A DNA stretch of 64,000 nt from Planctomycetaceae bacterium (GCA_027487485.1 JAIYDN010000052.1:124001-188000); one strand, 5' to 3'; counted from the stretch's first letter, positions 25,429 to 35,005 are shown. Notes: generated by a model not told the origin, from the letters alone. Made by a program: numbers and translations.

Positions 25429-26235
25429 TCATCCGAATCTCATCGGCGTAGAAGGGGGTAGGTCATTGCTTGTATCGAAACGTCGCAATCCGGTCATTTG
25501 CAACGCCAGCAAAAACAAATACGCCGGATTGAGATAGAGATATCGACGCCATAGTCGTTTTGGCTCGCTGCCCAATCGAAAGAGCCATTCTAGCCCTGAC
25601 TTTTGCATCCAATGGGGCGCCTGAGGAAGCATCCCGGCGTGGAATGGAAATGCTGCCCCAACGGCAAACACCGGCATGTTCAATGCGCTTGCCATTTCAA
25701 ATGCAAACACCTCCTGACGAGGACACCCCAAACCAGCAAACAAAATCTTCGCGCCGCTTACTTTGATTCGTTGCGCAAGCCCCTCGCTCTCCAGTTGCGT
25801 GAGTTGTCGGAATTGTGAGGGTTCTGATCCAGCAACTTTCAAAGTTGGAAACCGCCCAGTCAAACTGGCTTTGAGTTTCTCGAGAGTCTGGGAGTTTGTT
25901 CCAAAAAAGAAGACCGGTAAACCTTCTTTGGCGGCCGCTTCGCACAACTTCAACATCAAGGTAGGGCCGTAAACGCGATCGGGCAAAGCACAGCCGTGAA
26001 GCAAATTCAGCCCCCACCGAACAGGCATCCCGTCGGGCACAATCATGTCAAATTGGTTGAGCCGGTATCGGTGCTGTGAATCGAGTGCACCGGTCATTAC
26101 GCCGTGAACCGCCAAAGCAGTTGTTGTAAAGCTTCTGGATTGCAGCGCAGCTTGAATCAGTCGACCGACGGCCGCATCGTAATCCACCGCATCGATTTGA
26201 ACCCCAAGGAGGCTTTTCTTGCCCAAATCAATCAT
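25429..26235 (-). CDS. WecG/TagA/CpsF family glycosyltransferase
   Basis: A 268-residue enzyme of the family that moves N-acetylmannosamine or a related sugar onto a lipid-linked acceptor in cell-surface polysaccharide synthesis, at the cytoplasmic membrane face. The conserved run is 'FDMIVPDGMPVRWG', 'DRVYGPTLMLKLCEAAAKEG', 'PVFFFGTN', 'KILFAGLGCPRQEVF' and 'VGAAFPFHAGMLPQAPHWMQ'. The ATG at 26235 gives the N-terminus 'MIDLGKKSLLGVQIDAVDYD', typical of the family; the frame is open to a TTG at 26316 through a non-family stretch. The sugar is not predictable from sequence alone. Confidence 0.9.
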   Translation of the reverse strand: MIDLGKKSLLGVQIDAVDYDAAVGRLIQAALQSRSFTTTALAVHGVMTGALDSQHRYRLNQFDMIVPDGMPVRWGLNLLHGCALPDRVYGPTLMLKLCEAAAKEGLPVFFFGTNSQTLEKLKASLTGRFPTLKVAGSEPSQFRQLTQLESEGLAQRIKVSGAKILFAGLGCPRQEVFAFEMASALNMPVFAVGAAFPFHAGMLPQAPHWMQKSGLEWLFRLGSEPKRLWRRYLYLNPAYLFLLALQMTGLRRFDTSNDLPPSTPMRFG

Positions 26236-26826
26236 CTTGCGCCAATGACGAGAGTAGTGTAAAAATCCGTTGTGCCAATCAATCCGAGGAAAAACACAGG
26301 GTGGCGACCGCGGCAACGCCAGATTGATGCAGCCACGACAACCAGTCTCCAGTGTGGTAAGTCATGTCGCAGATTCAATGGGAAGGTGATGTGGTTATCC
26401 ATCCCTCGTCGGAATATCGAATACCTTGAAGCCGCACCACCGGATTAGTCGGCACAAAGAAACCCTAACGCTTTTGCAACCTCGGGTACCCCAGGGCAGC
26501 TTCGGAGGGTTCGCGACGACTTCTGGTATTTTCAACGAGCTCCAAATAGCCAGCTAAATCCCAGACTTTTTGACAGGTCTTGCACATTTCGCCCAAAAAC
26601 ATCATTCACAAGTCACACAGCAACAACAACTTATGGCAAAAGTCACATTAACGGCACGGGACTTGCTCATGCGGGCTCCCTCCTGCCGAAGACTGCCATT
26701 TCAGGTTTCTATGTTTTTTGGCGGGGGTGAATAACGACGGAAACGGGTGCGGAACCCTGCACCTTAGTCACAGATAGATAGATTTACGTTCGTTGGTGAT
26801 AACCGACTCATTGCAAGGAGTTCAAC
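26236..26826. other. Intergenic region upstream of groEL1
   Basis: About 590 bp between the divergent glycosyltransferase and groEL1 genes. It should carry the heat-shock promoter. I looked for a CIRCE inverted repeat (TTAGCACTC-N9-GAGTGCTAA) and did not find one. TTGACA at ~26570 could be a -35 box, but no matching -10 is clear. A 33-codon frame at 26633 is listed separately. Confidence 0.4.
26633..26734 (+). CDS. Possible small protein upstream of groEL1 (33 codons)
   Basis: An ATG at 26633 opens a 33-codon frame ending in TAA at 26732-26734. The product starts 'MAKVTLTARDLLMRAPSC' and ends 'MFFGGGE'. There is no Shine-Dalgarno sequence upstream (CAACAACAACTT). It could be a leader peptide or chance; it is listed because the region is otherwise empty. 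Confidence 0.15.
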   Translation: MAKVTLTARDLLMRAPSCRRLPFQVSMFFGGGE

Positions 26827-28530
26827 GTGGCAAAACAGATGGTTTTTGATGATGAAGCGAGGCAGCCATTGCTGACCGGCGTTTCGAAGCTCGCGAGAGC
26901 GGTTCGCAGCACATTAGGTCCTCGAGGACGCAACGCTGTTCTCGACAAAGGCTGGGGATCACCGAAGATCACCAAGGACGGTGTTACAGTTGCGGAAGAA
27001 ATCGAGCTCGATGATCCGTTTGAAAATCTTGGCGCTCAGTTGGTCAAGGAAGCGGCCAGCAAGACGAATGACGTCGCTGGTGATGGTACAACCACAGCGA
27101 CCGTCTTGGCAGAAGCAATCTTCCGTGAAGGGCTCAAGATGATTGCCTCGGGTGCAGACCCTATGGCGTTGTCCCGCGGTATTGCGAAGGCTGTCGAAGC
27201 TGTTAAGGCAGAAATCGACAAGGTTGCGATTCCTATCGATGCCAAGAGCAAAAAAGAAATCAAGCAAGTAGCCACCATTGCTGGCAACAACGATCCCGCG
27301 ATTGGTGATGTTTTGGCAGAAGCGTTCTTGCGCGTTGGCAAGGATGGCGTGATTGCAGTTGAAGAAGGTCGCGGAAGCGAAACAACCGTTGAAGTGGTTG
27401 AAGGCATGCAATTTGATCGTGGCTTCTTGTCACCTCACTTTGTGACGAATCAAGACCAAGTTTCTGTGGAATTGGATGATTGCTATATCCTGATCCATGA
27501 AGAGAAGATCAGCAACAACAAGAAGCTAATTCCTTTGCTCGAAGCGATTAGCAAGGCCAAGAAGCCACTTTTGATTCTTGCAGAAGATATCGATGGCGAT
27601 GCATTGGCGACTCTAGTGATCAACAAGATGCGAGGCATCTTGAGCGTTGTCGCAGTCAAGGCGCCCGGCTACGGCGATCGCCGCAAGGCAATCCTTGGAG
27701 ACATTGCTGCTCTGACCAATGCAAAGGCGATTTTCAAGGACCTTGGAATCGATCTCGAGTCCGTCAAGTTGAGCGACTTGGGACGCTGCAAAAAGCTTCA
27801 TATCACCAGCGAAAACACCGTCATCATCGGTGGTGCTGGCAAGAAGGATGCGATCGAGGGACGTGTTGTTCAAATCCGTCGCGAAATTGAAAACACCGAC
27901 AGCGATTACGATCGTGAAAAGCTCCAAGAGCGTTTGGCAAAGCTCGCCGGTGGCGTAGCTCAAATCAACGTTGGCGCCGCAACCGAAACCGAAATGAAGG
28001 AACGTAAGGCACTGTTGGATGACGCGAAGGCTGCGACGCAAGCTGCCCTCGACGAAGGTATTGTTCCAGGCGGCGGAGTTGCCTTGATCCGATGCGAACC
28101 AGCCTTGAAGAAACTCAAGCTGGAAGGTGACGAAGCCCTGGGCGTTAAGATCATCATGAACATTCTTGACTACCCGCTTCGAGCGATCGCAAACAACGCT
28201 GGCTTGGATGGAGCTGTTGTTGTGAATCGTGTTCGTCAACAAAAGGAAAAGACCGAAGGATACGATGCCAACGCGGACAAGTATGTTGACATGATCAAGG
28301 CCGGGATTATCGATCCAGCTAAGGTCGTGAAGACAGCACTGAGCAATGCTGCATCGGTCGCCTCGCTACTTTTGACTACCGAGTCTCTCATTGTTGACAT
28401 TCCTAAGGAAGAAGAGCCTGCCGGCGGCGGACATGACCATGACCACGGAATGGGTGGCATGGGAGGAATGGGCGGCATGGGAGGTATGGGCGGCATGGGC
28501 GGCATGGGTGGAATGGGCGGCATGATGTAG
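26827..28530 (+). CDS. groEL: Chaperonin GroEL, copy 1 (long GGM tail)
   Basis: A 567-residue 60 kDa chaperonin subunit that forms the double-ring cage for ATP-driven folding in the cytoplasm. The ATP-site motif '[15 protein letters not shown]' and the Asp-containing '[17 protein letters not shown]' are present. The C-terminus is '[12 protein letters not shown]' with a long GGM repeat, as in canonical GroEL. The GTG start at 26827 has AAGGAG 6 bases upstream. The gene is followed by groES after 92 bp and by a second groEL after that, all on the plus strand. The two copies share the family core but differ at the tail; which one is housekeeping is not clear. Confidence 0.97.
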   Translation: MAKQMVFDDEARQPLLTGVSKLARAVRSTLGPRGRNAVLDKGWGSPKITKDGVTVAEEIELDDPFENLGAQLVKEAASKTNDVAGDGTTTATVLAEAIFREGLKMIASGADPMALSRGIAKAVEAVKAEIDKVAIPIDAKSKKEIKQVATIAGNNDPAIGDVLAEAFLRVGKDGVIAVEEGRGSETTVEVVEGMQFDRGFLSPHFVTNQDQVSVELDDCYILIHEEKISNNKKLIPLLEAISKAKKPLLILAEDIDGDALATLVINKMRGILSVVAVKAPGYGDRRKAILGDIAALTNAKAIFKDLGIDLESVKLSDLGRCKKLHITSENTVIIGGAGKKDAIEGRVVQIRREIENTDSDYDREKLQERLAKLAGGVAQINVGAATETEMKERKALLDDAKAATQAALDEGIVPGGGVALIRCEPALKKLKLEGDEALGVKIIMNILDYPLRAIANNAGLDGAVVVNRVRQQKEKTEGYDANADKYVDMIKAGIIDPAKVVKTALSNAASVASLLLTTESLIVDIPKEEEPAGGGHDHDHGMGGMGGMGGMGGMGGMGGMGGMGGMM

Positions 28531-28622
28531 GTCGCTATTCGCGATCGAATGTACGTCCCTCATTGAAGTAAATACGTTTCAAACAAATCAAAAAAATCGA
28601 ATTAATCAAGGAATAATCAAAT

Positions 28623-28919
28623 ATGGCCAAAGTAAATCTACGTCCTCTCGATGACCGCGTCGTTGTTCAACCTTTGGAAGCTGAAGAAACCACCGCCGGT
28701 GGAATCGTTCTTCCAGACTCGGCTAAGGAAAAGCCACAACGAGGCAAGGTTGTAGCTGTCGGACCAGGCAAGCTGCTCGACAGTGGCGTTCGTGGTGCTC
28801 TTAGTGTTTCCGTTGGTGACGAAGTCATTTTCGGCAAGTACGGTGGAAGCGAAGTTGAAGTCGATGGAGTCGAGTACAAGATTCTTCGCGAAAGCGATGT
28901 TCTTGCAAAATTGGCTTAA
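28623..28919 (+). CDS. groES: Co-chaperonin GroES
   Basis: A 98-residue 10 kDa chaperonin that caps the GroEL ring. It has the typical '[17 protein letters not shown]' N-terminus, a mobile loop '[20 protein letters not shown]', and '[18 protein letters not shown]' near the C-terminus. The ATG at 28623 follows AAGGAATAATCAAAT. It lies between two groEL genes, so it could serve both. A hairpin lies between it and the downstream groEL. Confidence 0.97.
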   Translation: MAKVNLRPLDDRVVVQPLEAEETTAGGIVLPDSAKEKPQRGKVVAVGPGKLLDSGVRGALSVSVGDEVIFGKYGGSEVEVDGVEYKILRESDVLAKLA

Positions 28920-28965
28920 TGCTTATCGACCGATTTCGGTATCAACCATTTCGTTGTCGACCCAT

Positions 28966-28991
28966 GCCATCGCTTGGAAGCAAGCGATGGC
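28966..28991 (+). promoter_or_regulatory. Perfect hairpin between groES and groEL2
   Basis: GCCATCGCTTG and CAAGCGATGGC form an 11-bp perfect stem with a GAAG loop, 46 bp after groES and 45 bp before the groEL2 start. No T-run follows, so it is more likely to affect mRNA processing, stability or translation than to terminate. Confidence 0.6.
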
Positions 28992-29035
28992 CACTATCGA
29001 ACTTTATCCCATTTAAAACATAAGGACTGCTAAGC

Positions 29036-30655
29036 GTGGCGAAGCAACTATTATTTGATGAACAAGCCCGAGCAAGAATGCTTCAGGGTGTAGAAAAACT
29101 GGCAAACGCGGTTGCCGTGACGATGGGCCCAACAGGTCGTAACGTCATCATTGACAAAAGCTTTGGTGGCCCAACGGTGACTAAAGACGGCGTGACTGTC
29201 GCCAAGGAAATCGAATTGGAAGACCGCTTTGAGAACATGGGCGCGAAGCTCGTGGTGGAAGTGGCTCAAAAGACTAGCGATTTGGCAGGCGACGGTACCA
29301 CGACTGCAACTGTTCTTGCACGAGCGATTTTCAAAGAAGGTCTTCGCAACATTGCTGCAGGCAGCAATCCATCCGCTATTCGTCGTGGCATCGACAAGGC
29401 CGTAGAAGCCGCGTCTGTCAAGTTGCACGAAATGGCGAAACCTGTCAGCAACCGTGAAGAAGTTGCAAACGTTGGTGCTATTTCTGCAAACAACGATATG
29501 TCGATCGGCAAGCTGCTCGCTGAATCGCTTGAGAAAGTTGGCAAGGACGGCGTGATCACTGTGGAAGAAGGCAAGACTGCCGACACTACCGTTGAATACG
29601 TTGACGGGATGCAGTTCGACAAGGGATTTGTTTCCCCGTACTTCATCAACACTCCTGCCGACATGAGCTGCACCTACGACAACGCCTTGATTCTTCTCTA
29701 TGAAAAGAAGATCAGCAACATCCGCGACTTGGTTCCTGTTCTGGAAAAGATCAGCGCAGCAAGCCAGCCATTGTTGATCATTTGCGAAGATGTCGATGCG
29801 GAAGCACTGACCCTTCTTGTTGTTAACAAGTTGCGTGGCACATTGAACGTCTGTGCCGTGAAGGCTCCTGGATTCGGCGATCGTCGCAAGGCCATGATGG
29901 GTGACATCGCGACCTTGACCGGCGGAACTTTCATCAGCGACGATCTAGGATTGCAGCTGGAAAAGGTCTCGCTTGAGCATCTCGGACGTGCGAAGAAAGT
30001 AGTTGTCGACAAGAACAACACGACCATCGTAGAAGGTGGTGGAGATCGCAAGGGCGTGGAAGCCCGTGTTGCTCAGATCCGAGCTCAAATCGAGCAAACG
30101 GATAGCGAATACGACAAGGAAAAATTCCAAGAGCGTTTGGCTAAACTTGCTGGCGGTGTTGCTGTCATCAGCGTTGGAGCCGAAACCGAAGCTGACATGA
30201 AGCAGAAGAAGGCTCGTGTTGAAGATGCTTTGCACGCTACTAGAGCTGCTGTCGAGGAAGGAATTCTGCCAGGCGGCGGAGTTGCTCTTCTGCGTTGCCG
30301 CGAAACCGTTATGGCTGTTGCCAAGAGCCTATCCGGTGACGAGAAGACTGGTGCAGAAATTATCTTGCGAGCTCTCGAAGCACCGCTTCGTCAAATCGCA
30401 GACAACGCAGGTATCGACGGCAGTGTTGTCGCTGACGAAGTTTCACAAAAGCCTTTGAACATGGGCTACGACGCCAACAAGGGTGTCTATGTGGACATGA
30501 TCAAGTCCGGCATCATCGACCCCGTTAAGGTTGTTCGCACAGCCCTGACGAATGCAGCTAGCATCTCCGGCTTGTTGCTGACCACCGAGGCGTTGGTGAC
30601 AACCTACGACAAGGACGATAAGAAAAAGCGTAAGGTTGAAGGCTCGGTCAACTAG
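29036..30655 (+). CDS. groEL: Chaperonin GroEL, copy 2 (no GGM tail)
   Basis: A 539-residue chaperonin 60 subunit, paralogous to the copy at 26827. '[15 protein letters not shown]' and '[13 protein letters not shown]' carry the ATP-site signatures. The C-terminus ends '[14 protein letters not shown]', lacking the GGM repeat, so its cavity floor would differ from copy 1. The GTG start has AAGGA 10 bases upstream. The common pattern in planctomycetes is one groEL next to groES and others elsewhere; here both flank groES. A terminator-like hairpin follows at 30692. Different substrate ranges are an inference. Confidence 0.96.
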   Translation: MAKQLLFDEQARARMLQGVEKLANAVAVTMGPTGRNVIIDKSFGGPTVTKDGVTVAKEIELEDRFENMGAKLVVEVAQKTSDLAGDGTTTATVLARAIFKEGLRNIAAGSNPSAIRRGIDKAVEAASVKLHEMAKPVSNREEVANVGAISANNDMSIGKLLAESLEKVGKDGVITVEEGKTADTTVEYVDGMQFDKGFVSPYFINTPADMSCTYDNALILLYEKKISNIRDLVPVLEKISAASQPLLIICEDVDAEALTLLVVNKLRGTLNVCAVKAPGFGDRRKAMMGDIATLTGGTFISDDLGLQLEKVSLEHLGRAKKVVVDKNNTTIVEGGGDRKGVEARVAQIRAQIEQTDSEYDKEKFQERLAKLAGGVAVISVGAETEADMKQKKARVEDALHATRAAVEEGILPGGGVALLRCRETVMAVAKSLSGDEKTGAEIILRALEAPLRQIADNAGIDGSVVADEVSQKPLNMGYDANKGVYVDMIKSGIIDPVKVVRTALTNAASISGLLLTTEALVTTYDKDDKKKRKVEGSVN

Positions 30656-30691
30656 TGACTAGCTCGATCAACTGATCTCGCGAATGCATTG

Positions 30692-30736
30692 GGGTCACTT
30701 GCGATGGTGTTTAACACCCCCGTAAGTGACCCTTTT
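30692..30736 (+). terminator. Intrinsic terminator after groEL2
   Basis: GGGTCACTTGCG (30692-30703) pairs with CGTAAGTGACCC (30721-30732) and is followed by a T5 run, the form of a Rho-independent terminator. Its inner loop also contains GGTGTTTAACACC, a second small stem. It separates the groE genes from dnaJ. Confidence 0.75.
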
Positions 30737-30777
30737 TCCATAGTTAGACTTCTACTCACTTTTTATTGGATGTCGGC

Positions 30778-31944
30778 GTGGCAACGAAAAAGGATTACTA
30801 CGAGATTCTTGGTGTCAAGCAATCAGCGTCTCAGGACGACATTGCCAAAGCATATCGTAAGCTCGCGATCAAGTACCACCCAGATTCGAATCAAGGTGAT
30901 ACGGATGTCGTGCACAAATTCAAGGAAGCGTCCGAAGCTTACGAAGTCTTAAGCGATTCCCAGAAACGCGCTCGCTACGATCAATATGGTCATGCTGGTG
31001 TCGAAGCAGGGGGCGGTGGTGCAGGTTTCCGGGATGTTGGCGATATCTTTGAAGCTTTTGGCGACGTCTTCGGCGGAACAATCTTCGAGGACTTTTTTGG
31101 CGGTTCCGGTGGTGGGGGGCGTGGCCGAGGTCGCGTGCGACGGGGTGCTGACCTTCGTTGCGATGTGACACTTGAACTGGAAGAAGCCGCACGAGGTGTC
31201 ACCAAAACTGTCTCGTTGACTCGGCATGCAAGTTGCGAAACCTGTTCTGGCTCCGGTGCAGCTCCTGGTTCACAACCGGAGACATGCCGAAAATGCCAAG
31301 GTCGCGGGCAAGTCATCCAAGCTTCGGGCATATTGCGAGTGCAAACGACTTGCCCGATTTGCCGAGGTAGCGGTAAAACCATTAGCCAGCCCTGTAAAAC
31401 TTGCGACGGCCAAGGTTTGAAGCCACACGAAGTGAAATTGGAAGTCAAGATTCCACCTGGGGTGGATGATGGCATGCGAGTGCGATTGCCAGGGGAAGGC
31501 CAGCCCAGTCCAGATGGTGGACCGCGAGGAGACGCGTACTGCTTCATTCATTTGAAGCAGCACTCGATTTTTCATCGCGATGGCCATAACTTGGTTTTCC
31601 AATTGCCCATTTCATTTAGTCAAGCCGCTCTCGGTACCAGCGTCGAAGTCCCAACATTGGACGGCAAACGCATGCTCGAAATTGCCAATGGAACTCAAAG
31701 CGGTACCGTATTTCGATTGCGAGGGATGGGAATGCCCGATCCTCATACCGGCGCTCGAGGGGATTTGTTGGTAGAGACTATCATTGAGGTGCCCAAGAAA
31801 TTCTCCAAGCGGCAACAAGAACTACTTCGCGAACTTGCGGAACATGATGAAAAGGAAATCACGCCGGAACGCAAGGGATTTATGGACCGCATCATGGCCT
31901 ATTTCCAAGGGGACGTACCCACCCAGACCCAAGGGCGAACATGA
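30778..31944 (+). CDS. dnaJ: Molecular chaperone DnaJ
   Basis: A 388-residue Hsp40 that stimulates DnaK ATPase and delivers substrates. In order it has the J domain with 'HPD' ('[10 protein letters not shown]'), a Gly/Phe-rich linker, four CxxCxGxG zinc motifs ('CETCSGSG', 'CRKCQGRG', 'CPICRGSG', 'CKTCDGQG') and the C-terminal substrate-binding domain, so it is full length. The GTG at 30778 gives the usual N-terminus '[13 protein letters not shown]'; a TTG at 30766 is also in frame. dnaK is not in the window. grpE follows 54 bp downstream, so the two likely share a transcript. Confidence 0.95.
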   Translation: MATKKDYYEILGVKQSASQDDIAKAYRKLAIKYHPDSNQGDTDVVHKFKEASEAYEVLSDSQKRARYDQYGHAGVEAGGGGAGFRDVGDIFEAFGDVFGGTIFEDFFGGSGGGGRGRGRVRRGADLRCDVTLELEEAARGVTKTVSLTRHASCETCSGSGAAPGSQPETCRKCQGRGQVIQASGILRVQTTCPICRGSGKTISQPCKTCDGQGLKPHEVKLEVKIPPGVDDGMRVRLPGEGQPSPDGGPRGDAYCFIHLKQHSIFHRDGHNLVFQLPISFSQAALGTSVEVPTLDGKRMLEIANGTQSGTVFRLRGMGMPDPHTGARGDLLVETIIEVPKKFSKRQQELLRELAEHDEKEITPERKGFMDRIMAYFQGDVPTQTQGRT

Positions 31945-31998
31945 CTTTAAAGTCAGCGATACCAATCTGTTTTTTACTTTTGGACTCCTATAGAAATC

Positions 31999-32577
31999 AT
32001 GTCAAACGAATCTAATCCTAATCAAAACGAATCATCGGCAAGCGACTCTATCTTCGAAACTCTTGAAAGCAATGTCTTTGACGGCGCTGGCGATGAATCG
32101 CCGGAACAGGTGGTTGATCTTTTGGAACAGCAATTGGCAGATCTGAAAGACCGCGAACTCAAGGCGCAAGCTGAACTTGAGAACTTTCGCAAGCGGCTTT
32201 TACGAGACACCGAACAGCAACTGAAGTACGCTCTGCTTCCATTGGTTCGGGATTTGGTCGAAGTCGTCGACAATCTCAACCGGGCGTCTGATGCTGCGAC
32301 AAGCAGCGGCAGTACGGACGGTTTGGTTGCAGGGGTGAAATTGGTGCAACATCAGTTTCACTCGGTTCTCGCAAAGTATTCGTGCAAACCGATTGAGTCC
32401 GTGGGGCAGCCTTTTGATCCCAACTTCCATCAAGCAATCGCTCAACAGCCAAGCGATCAGTATGCATCTGGCTTGATTATGATGGAAACATCGGTTGGTT
32501 ATGTAATGCATGATCGAGTCGTTCGACCAAGCATGGTGATTGTATCGACAGGTCCCGCTGCCAACCCTGGAGTTTAA
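31999..32577 (+). CDS. grpE: Nucleotide exchange factor GrpE
   Basis: A 192-residue cytoplasmic co-chaperone that removes ADP from DnaK. An acidic, disordered N-terminus precedes a long coiled coil ('LEQQLADLKDRELKAQAELE') and the 'ENFRKRLLRDTEQQLKYA' segment. The C-terminal beta domain has the family signature 'PFDPNFHQAI' and 'GYVMHDRVVRPSMVIVS'. The ATG at 31999 has CTCCTATAG upstream, without a strong Shine-Dalgarno. The fmdB-type gene starts only 3 bp after its stop. Confidence 0.93.
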   Translation: MSNESNPNQNESSASDSIFETLESNVFDGAGDESPEQVVDLLEQQLADLKDRELKAQAELENFRKRLLRDTEQQLKYALLPLVRDLVEVVDNLNRASDAATSSGSTDGLVAGVKLVQHQFHSVLAKYSCKPIESVGQPFDPNFHQAIAQQPSDQYASGLIMMETSVGYVMHDRVVRPSMVIVSTGPAANPGV

Positions 32578-32580
32578 ACG

Positions 32581-32943
32581 ATGCCAACCTATGATTACGA
32601 ATGCGACGCTTGCGACCATCGCTTCGAGCTGTACCAATCCATTGTGGCCGAGCCCGAGAAGAAGTGTCCGAAATGCAAAAAGCTAAAGCTGCGGCGACTC
32701 ATTGGTACTGGCGCAGCCGTTGTCTTCAAGGGCTCCGGGTTTTATCAAACAGACTACCGAAGCGATTCCTACAAGAAGTCAGCTGCAGCCGATTCCAAGT
32801 CCACTAGTTCGGAAACAAAATCGGAAAGCAGCTCCTCCACGACGGATTCAAAATCGTCCGCAACACCCGCAGCGAAGGCCGATTCGAAACCAGCTGCTGC
32901 CTCCGAGCCAAAGCCAAAAGGCAAAGGAAAGAAGGCCGAATAG
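32581..32943 (+). CDS. FmdB family zinc ribbon protein
   Basis: A 120-residue protein starting with the FmdB/CxxC zinc ribbon: 'MPTYDYECDACDHRFELYQS' with Cys pairs CDAC and 'KKCPKCKK', followed by 'RRLIGTGAAVVFKGSGFYQT'. The second half is a low-complexity Ser/Lys/Ala/Pro tail, probably disordered. The family is a putative regulatory protein whose role is unclear. It starts 3 bp after grpE, so it belongs to the dnaJ-grpE unit; this coupling is common in planctomycetes and related phyla. Confidence 0.88.
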   Translation: MPTYDYECDACDHRFELYQSIVAEPEKKCPKCKKLKLRRLIGTGAAVVFKGSGFYQTDYRSDSYKKSAAADSKSTSSETKSESSSSTTDSKSSATPAAKADSKPAAASEPKPKGKGKKAE

Positions 32944-32953
32944 CCGGCAATAG

Positions 32954-33064
32954 CAGCCCAAGTGTTCTGTGAACCTACCTAGAGTGATGATCTTTGACCG
33001 TGCTCTAGCGCCCGACGAAATCGGCACGCTATTTTTCAACTTCAACGATCAACCGATTCGTTAG
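32954..33064 (+). pseudogene. Remnant of a LamG/concanavalin-like protein (C-terminal end)
   Basis: A short open stretch between a stop at 32951 and TAG at 33062-33064 encodes 'RVMIFDRALAPDEIGTLF', which matches the last strand and helix of LamG/concanavalin A-like domains ('xRIYDRALSxxEIxxLY'). Such domains end many planctomycete secreted proteins. There is no room for a full gene, as fmdB ends at 32943. It looks like a decayed C-terminus left by deletion. Its stop overlaps the end of the minus-strand propeller gene. Confidence 0.5.
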
Positions 33065-34377
33065 TTCCGGATCGCATACAAAGCTTCGTAGGAGCGAATG
33101 AACAGCGTCCCATTGGAGATCACGGCAGACGCCGTGATTGCCTCGCCCATGTCGATAGAGCTGACCATTTCAAACTCTTTTCCCGCCCGAACCACGGTGA
33201 AGTGTCCATCGTTTGACCCAAAGTAGATGTGACCGTCCGCGTACGTTGGGCTAGTGCGATGTTGCCCAGAATAGGTGCGCGAGAAATACACTTCTTTGCC
33301 GCTTTCAAGCTCCAAGCATTGCAGCCTGCCGTCTCTGTTTAAAAGATAGACCAATCCATCTACAACCAAAGGGATGGAAACGTCAGGAGTTCGCGGCGAA
33401 TTCCAACGTAGAGCTTCTTTGGACTTGGAGCTGTCACCCATCAAAGAAGAGACTCGTAAAGAGACGGTTGGTCCTTCTTTCGCGGTTGGGACAATGATCG
33501 CATCGGCGCTGGGTACCAATCCGGGCGATGCAACGAATCGAAAGGTTGGATCGGTTTGTTTTGGATTGATTTCGGTTGGTCCATTGAGCATCCCAAATCG
33601 CCAAAGTTCGGCGCCATTGTCTAAGGCGTGGCCCGTAATGCAGTCAGCACCGTGGACGACCAAGAAACGTTTCCCGGTGGAACTGTAAATGAAAGGCGAT
33701 GCATACGAATGTTTGCACTCGAATTTTGCATCGGTTGCACGATCGATCTCCCAAACAGTTTCGCCTGTGTTTTTCGTCAACTTAACGATCTTTCCTGTAC
33801 GCGTATCGTCATCCATTTTCATTTTGCCATGGATGAGTTGCAGATAAAGGTGATCGCCATCAAGCACTGGTGTGGAAGTCATGCCGAATTGAATATCCAA
33901 CCTACCGAATCGGTCCCCGACATCCATTTTCCAAATTTCCTGACCTTGGATGTCGTAACAAGCGAGGAGTCCGGTACCGAAAAACACCCAAACATGTTTT
34001 CCGTCTGTGCAAGGGGACGGGGATGCGGAATTGCCTTCGCCGGCACGAGCATCGGTATTCCCTGTACCAACCTTTTTTTGCCAAAGCACCTTTCCATCTT
34101 TGGCATCGATACAAAGCAAAGCTAAATCGTCTCCGTCGGAACTGGTCAAAAAAACACGGTCGTTCCAAACACAGGGAGTGGCTCCAGCTTGACCAGGCAA
34201 AGGTGTCCGCCAAGCGATTTTTTCTGACTTGCTCCACTGAGTCGGAATATTTTTCTCCGTAGAGATTCCGTCGTTAGAAGGGCCGCGCCACTGGGGCCAA
34301 TTATCAGCTTGAGTTGAGGATATAGCAGCAAACAGCAAACCGCCGAAGGCTAGTGACGTAACTAGATTTTTTTTCAT
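33061..34377 (-). CDS. Secreted PQQ-like beta-propeller protein
   Basis: A 438-residue exported protein. The signal peptide is 'MKKNLVTSLAFGGLLFAAIS' with cleavage near 'STQADN', followed by the planctomycete propeller opening 'WPQWRGPSNDGIS'. Blades of the PQQ/BamB type follow ('LLCIDAKDGKVLWQKK', 'LACYDIQGQEIWKMD', 'LQCLELESGKEVYFS'). It is a paralogue of the protein at 15979-17334 and shares the W-R-G-P start and the 'W-x-TPLPG' segment. I chose the ATG at 34377; the frame is open to 34497, but the signal peptide starts at 34377. Function unknown; the common guess is periplasmic binding or scaffolding. Confidence 0.85.
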   Translation of the reverse strand: MKKNLVTSLAFGGLLFAAISSTQADNWPQWRGPSNDGISTEKNIPTQWSKSEKIAWRTPLPGQAGATPCVWNDRVFLTSSDGDDLALLCIDAKDGKVLWQKKVGTGNTDARAGEGNSASPSPCTDGKHVWVFFGTGLLACYDIQGQEIWKMDVGDRFGRLDIQFGMTSTPVLDGDHLYLQLIHGKMKMDDDTRTGKIVKLTKNTGETVWEIDRATDAKFECKHSYASPFIYSSTGKRFLVVHGADCITGHALDNGAELWRFGMLNGPTEINPKQTDPTFRFVASPGLVPSADAIIVPTAKEGPTVSLRVSSLMGDSSKSKEALRWNSPRTPDVSIPLVVDGLVYLLNRDGRLQCLELESGKEVYFSRTYSGQHRTSPTYADGHIYFGSNDGHFTVVRAGKEFEMVSSIDMGEAITASAVISNGTLFIRSYEALYAIRN

Positions 34378-34534
34378 GGTGTGGAGAGGCATTCGTCGCG
34401 AGAATTCATGGACTTGATACAGGTCGCTTTTTCGCTTTCGGCCATTCCAGGGAACAACCGAGCTCAAAGACTTGTTACAAGTATACTCGACAGACAAAAG
34501 GTAGTTGTCATCCGCACCAGCTCAATCCAAGTCG

Positions 34535-35005
34535 CTAGAACTTGGGGGTTTCTTGTTTTAGCCAGTCCTGAACCGTTTCGACCTTTTGGGGTTCTTCTTT
34601 TTGGAACATCCCAGTAAACCAATTGGTTTTCTTCGAAGTCGACGACGGTTCTTCGTATCGAGGTGGTTTAGGCTCGGGGTATGGATCTAGAAACTCGGCT
34701 GTGTTTTTCCACCAAGTCTTGGTAGTCCGATTGATTTTTCCCCATGTCGTTGTTTTGGATCGATTGTAGGAACTCACTGAAGGTCCGCTTTTAGACCAGG
34801 GCATTTTGGGAGCTTTCCAGCTTGGCCACCAAGTACTTTTCGAGGAACTAACGGATTTCGAATAGAGAGGACTGGAGTCACGACTGGAGGAAGACTTGGC
34901 AAATGGGTTCCAGCTCCACGAATCGTCTGCCTGCATCGGGGAAGGTGTTGCAAAGAATATCACGCAGAATAAGAGCAAAAGCGAAATCGGATTCATTTGT
35001 TTCAT
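34535..35005 (-). CDS. Hypothetical secreted Trp/Ser/Lys-rich protein
   Basis: A 156-residue protein with a signal peptide ('ISLLLLFCVIFFATPSPMQA') and a mature part rich in Trp, Ser and Lys ('STWWPSWKAPKMPWSKS', 'TTKTWWKNTAEFLDPYPEPK'), with a Pro-rich end. It has no recognisable domain. It lies 82 bp downstream of flhB on the same strand and could be co-transcribed with the flagellar genes, but nothing in its sequence ties it to the flagellum. Confidence 0.65.
   Translation of the reverse strand: MKQMNPISLLLLFCVIFFATPSPMQADDSWSWNPFAKSSSSRDSSPLYSKSVSSSKSTWWPSWKAPKMPWSKSGPSVSSYNRSKTTTWGKINRTTKTWWKNTAEFLDPYPEPKPPRYEEPSSTSKKTNWFTGMFQKEEPQKVETVQDWLKQETPKF

Noticed and set aside
26236-26826. CIRCE/HrcA operator upstream of groEL1
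   Set aside because: No TTAGCACTC-N9-GAGTGCTAA-like repeat was found, even allowing several mismatches.
27613-28242. Minus-strand open frames of ~200 codons across groEL1
   Set aside because: They are shadows of the conserved groEL coding sequence.
28430-28450. HDHDH in the GroEL1 tail as a metal-binding site
   Set aside because: Short His/Asp runs before GGM tails are common in GroEL and do not show a specific metal role.
30613-30655. KKKRKV in the GroEL2 tail resembles the SV40 nuclear localisation signal
   Set aside because: This is a bacterial protein, and a short Lys/Arg run at a chaperonin C-terminus has no localisation meaning. It is noted only as a tail difference.
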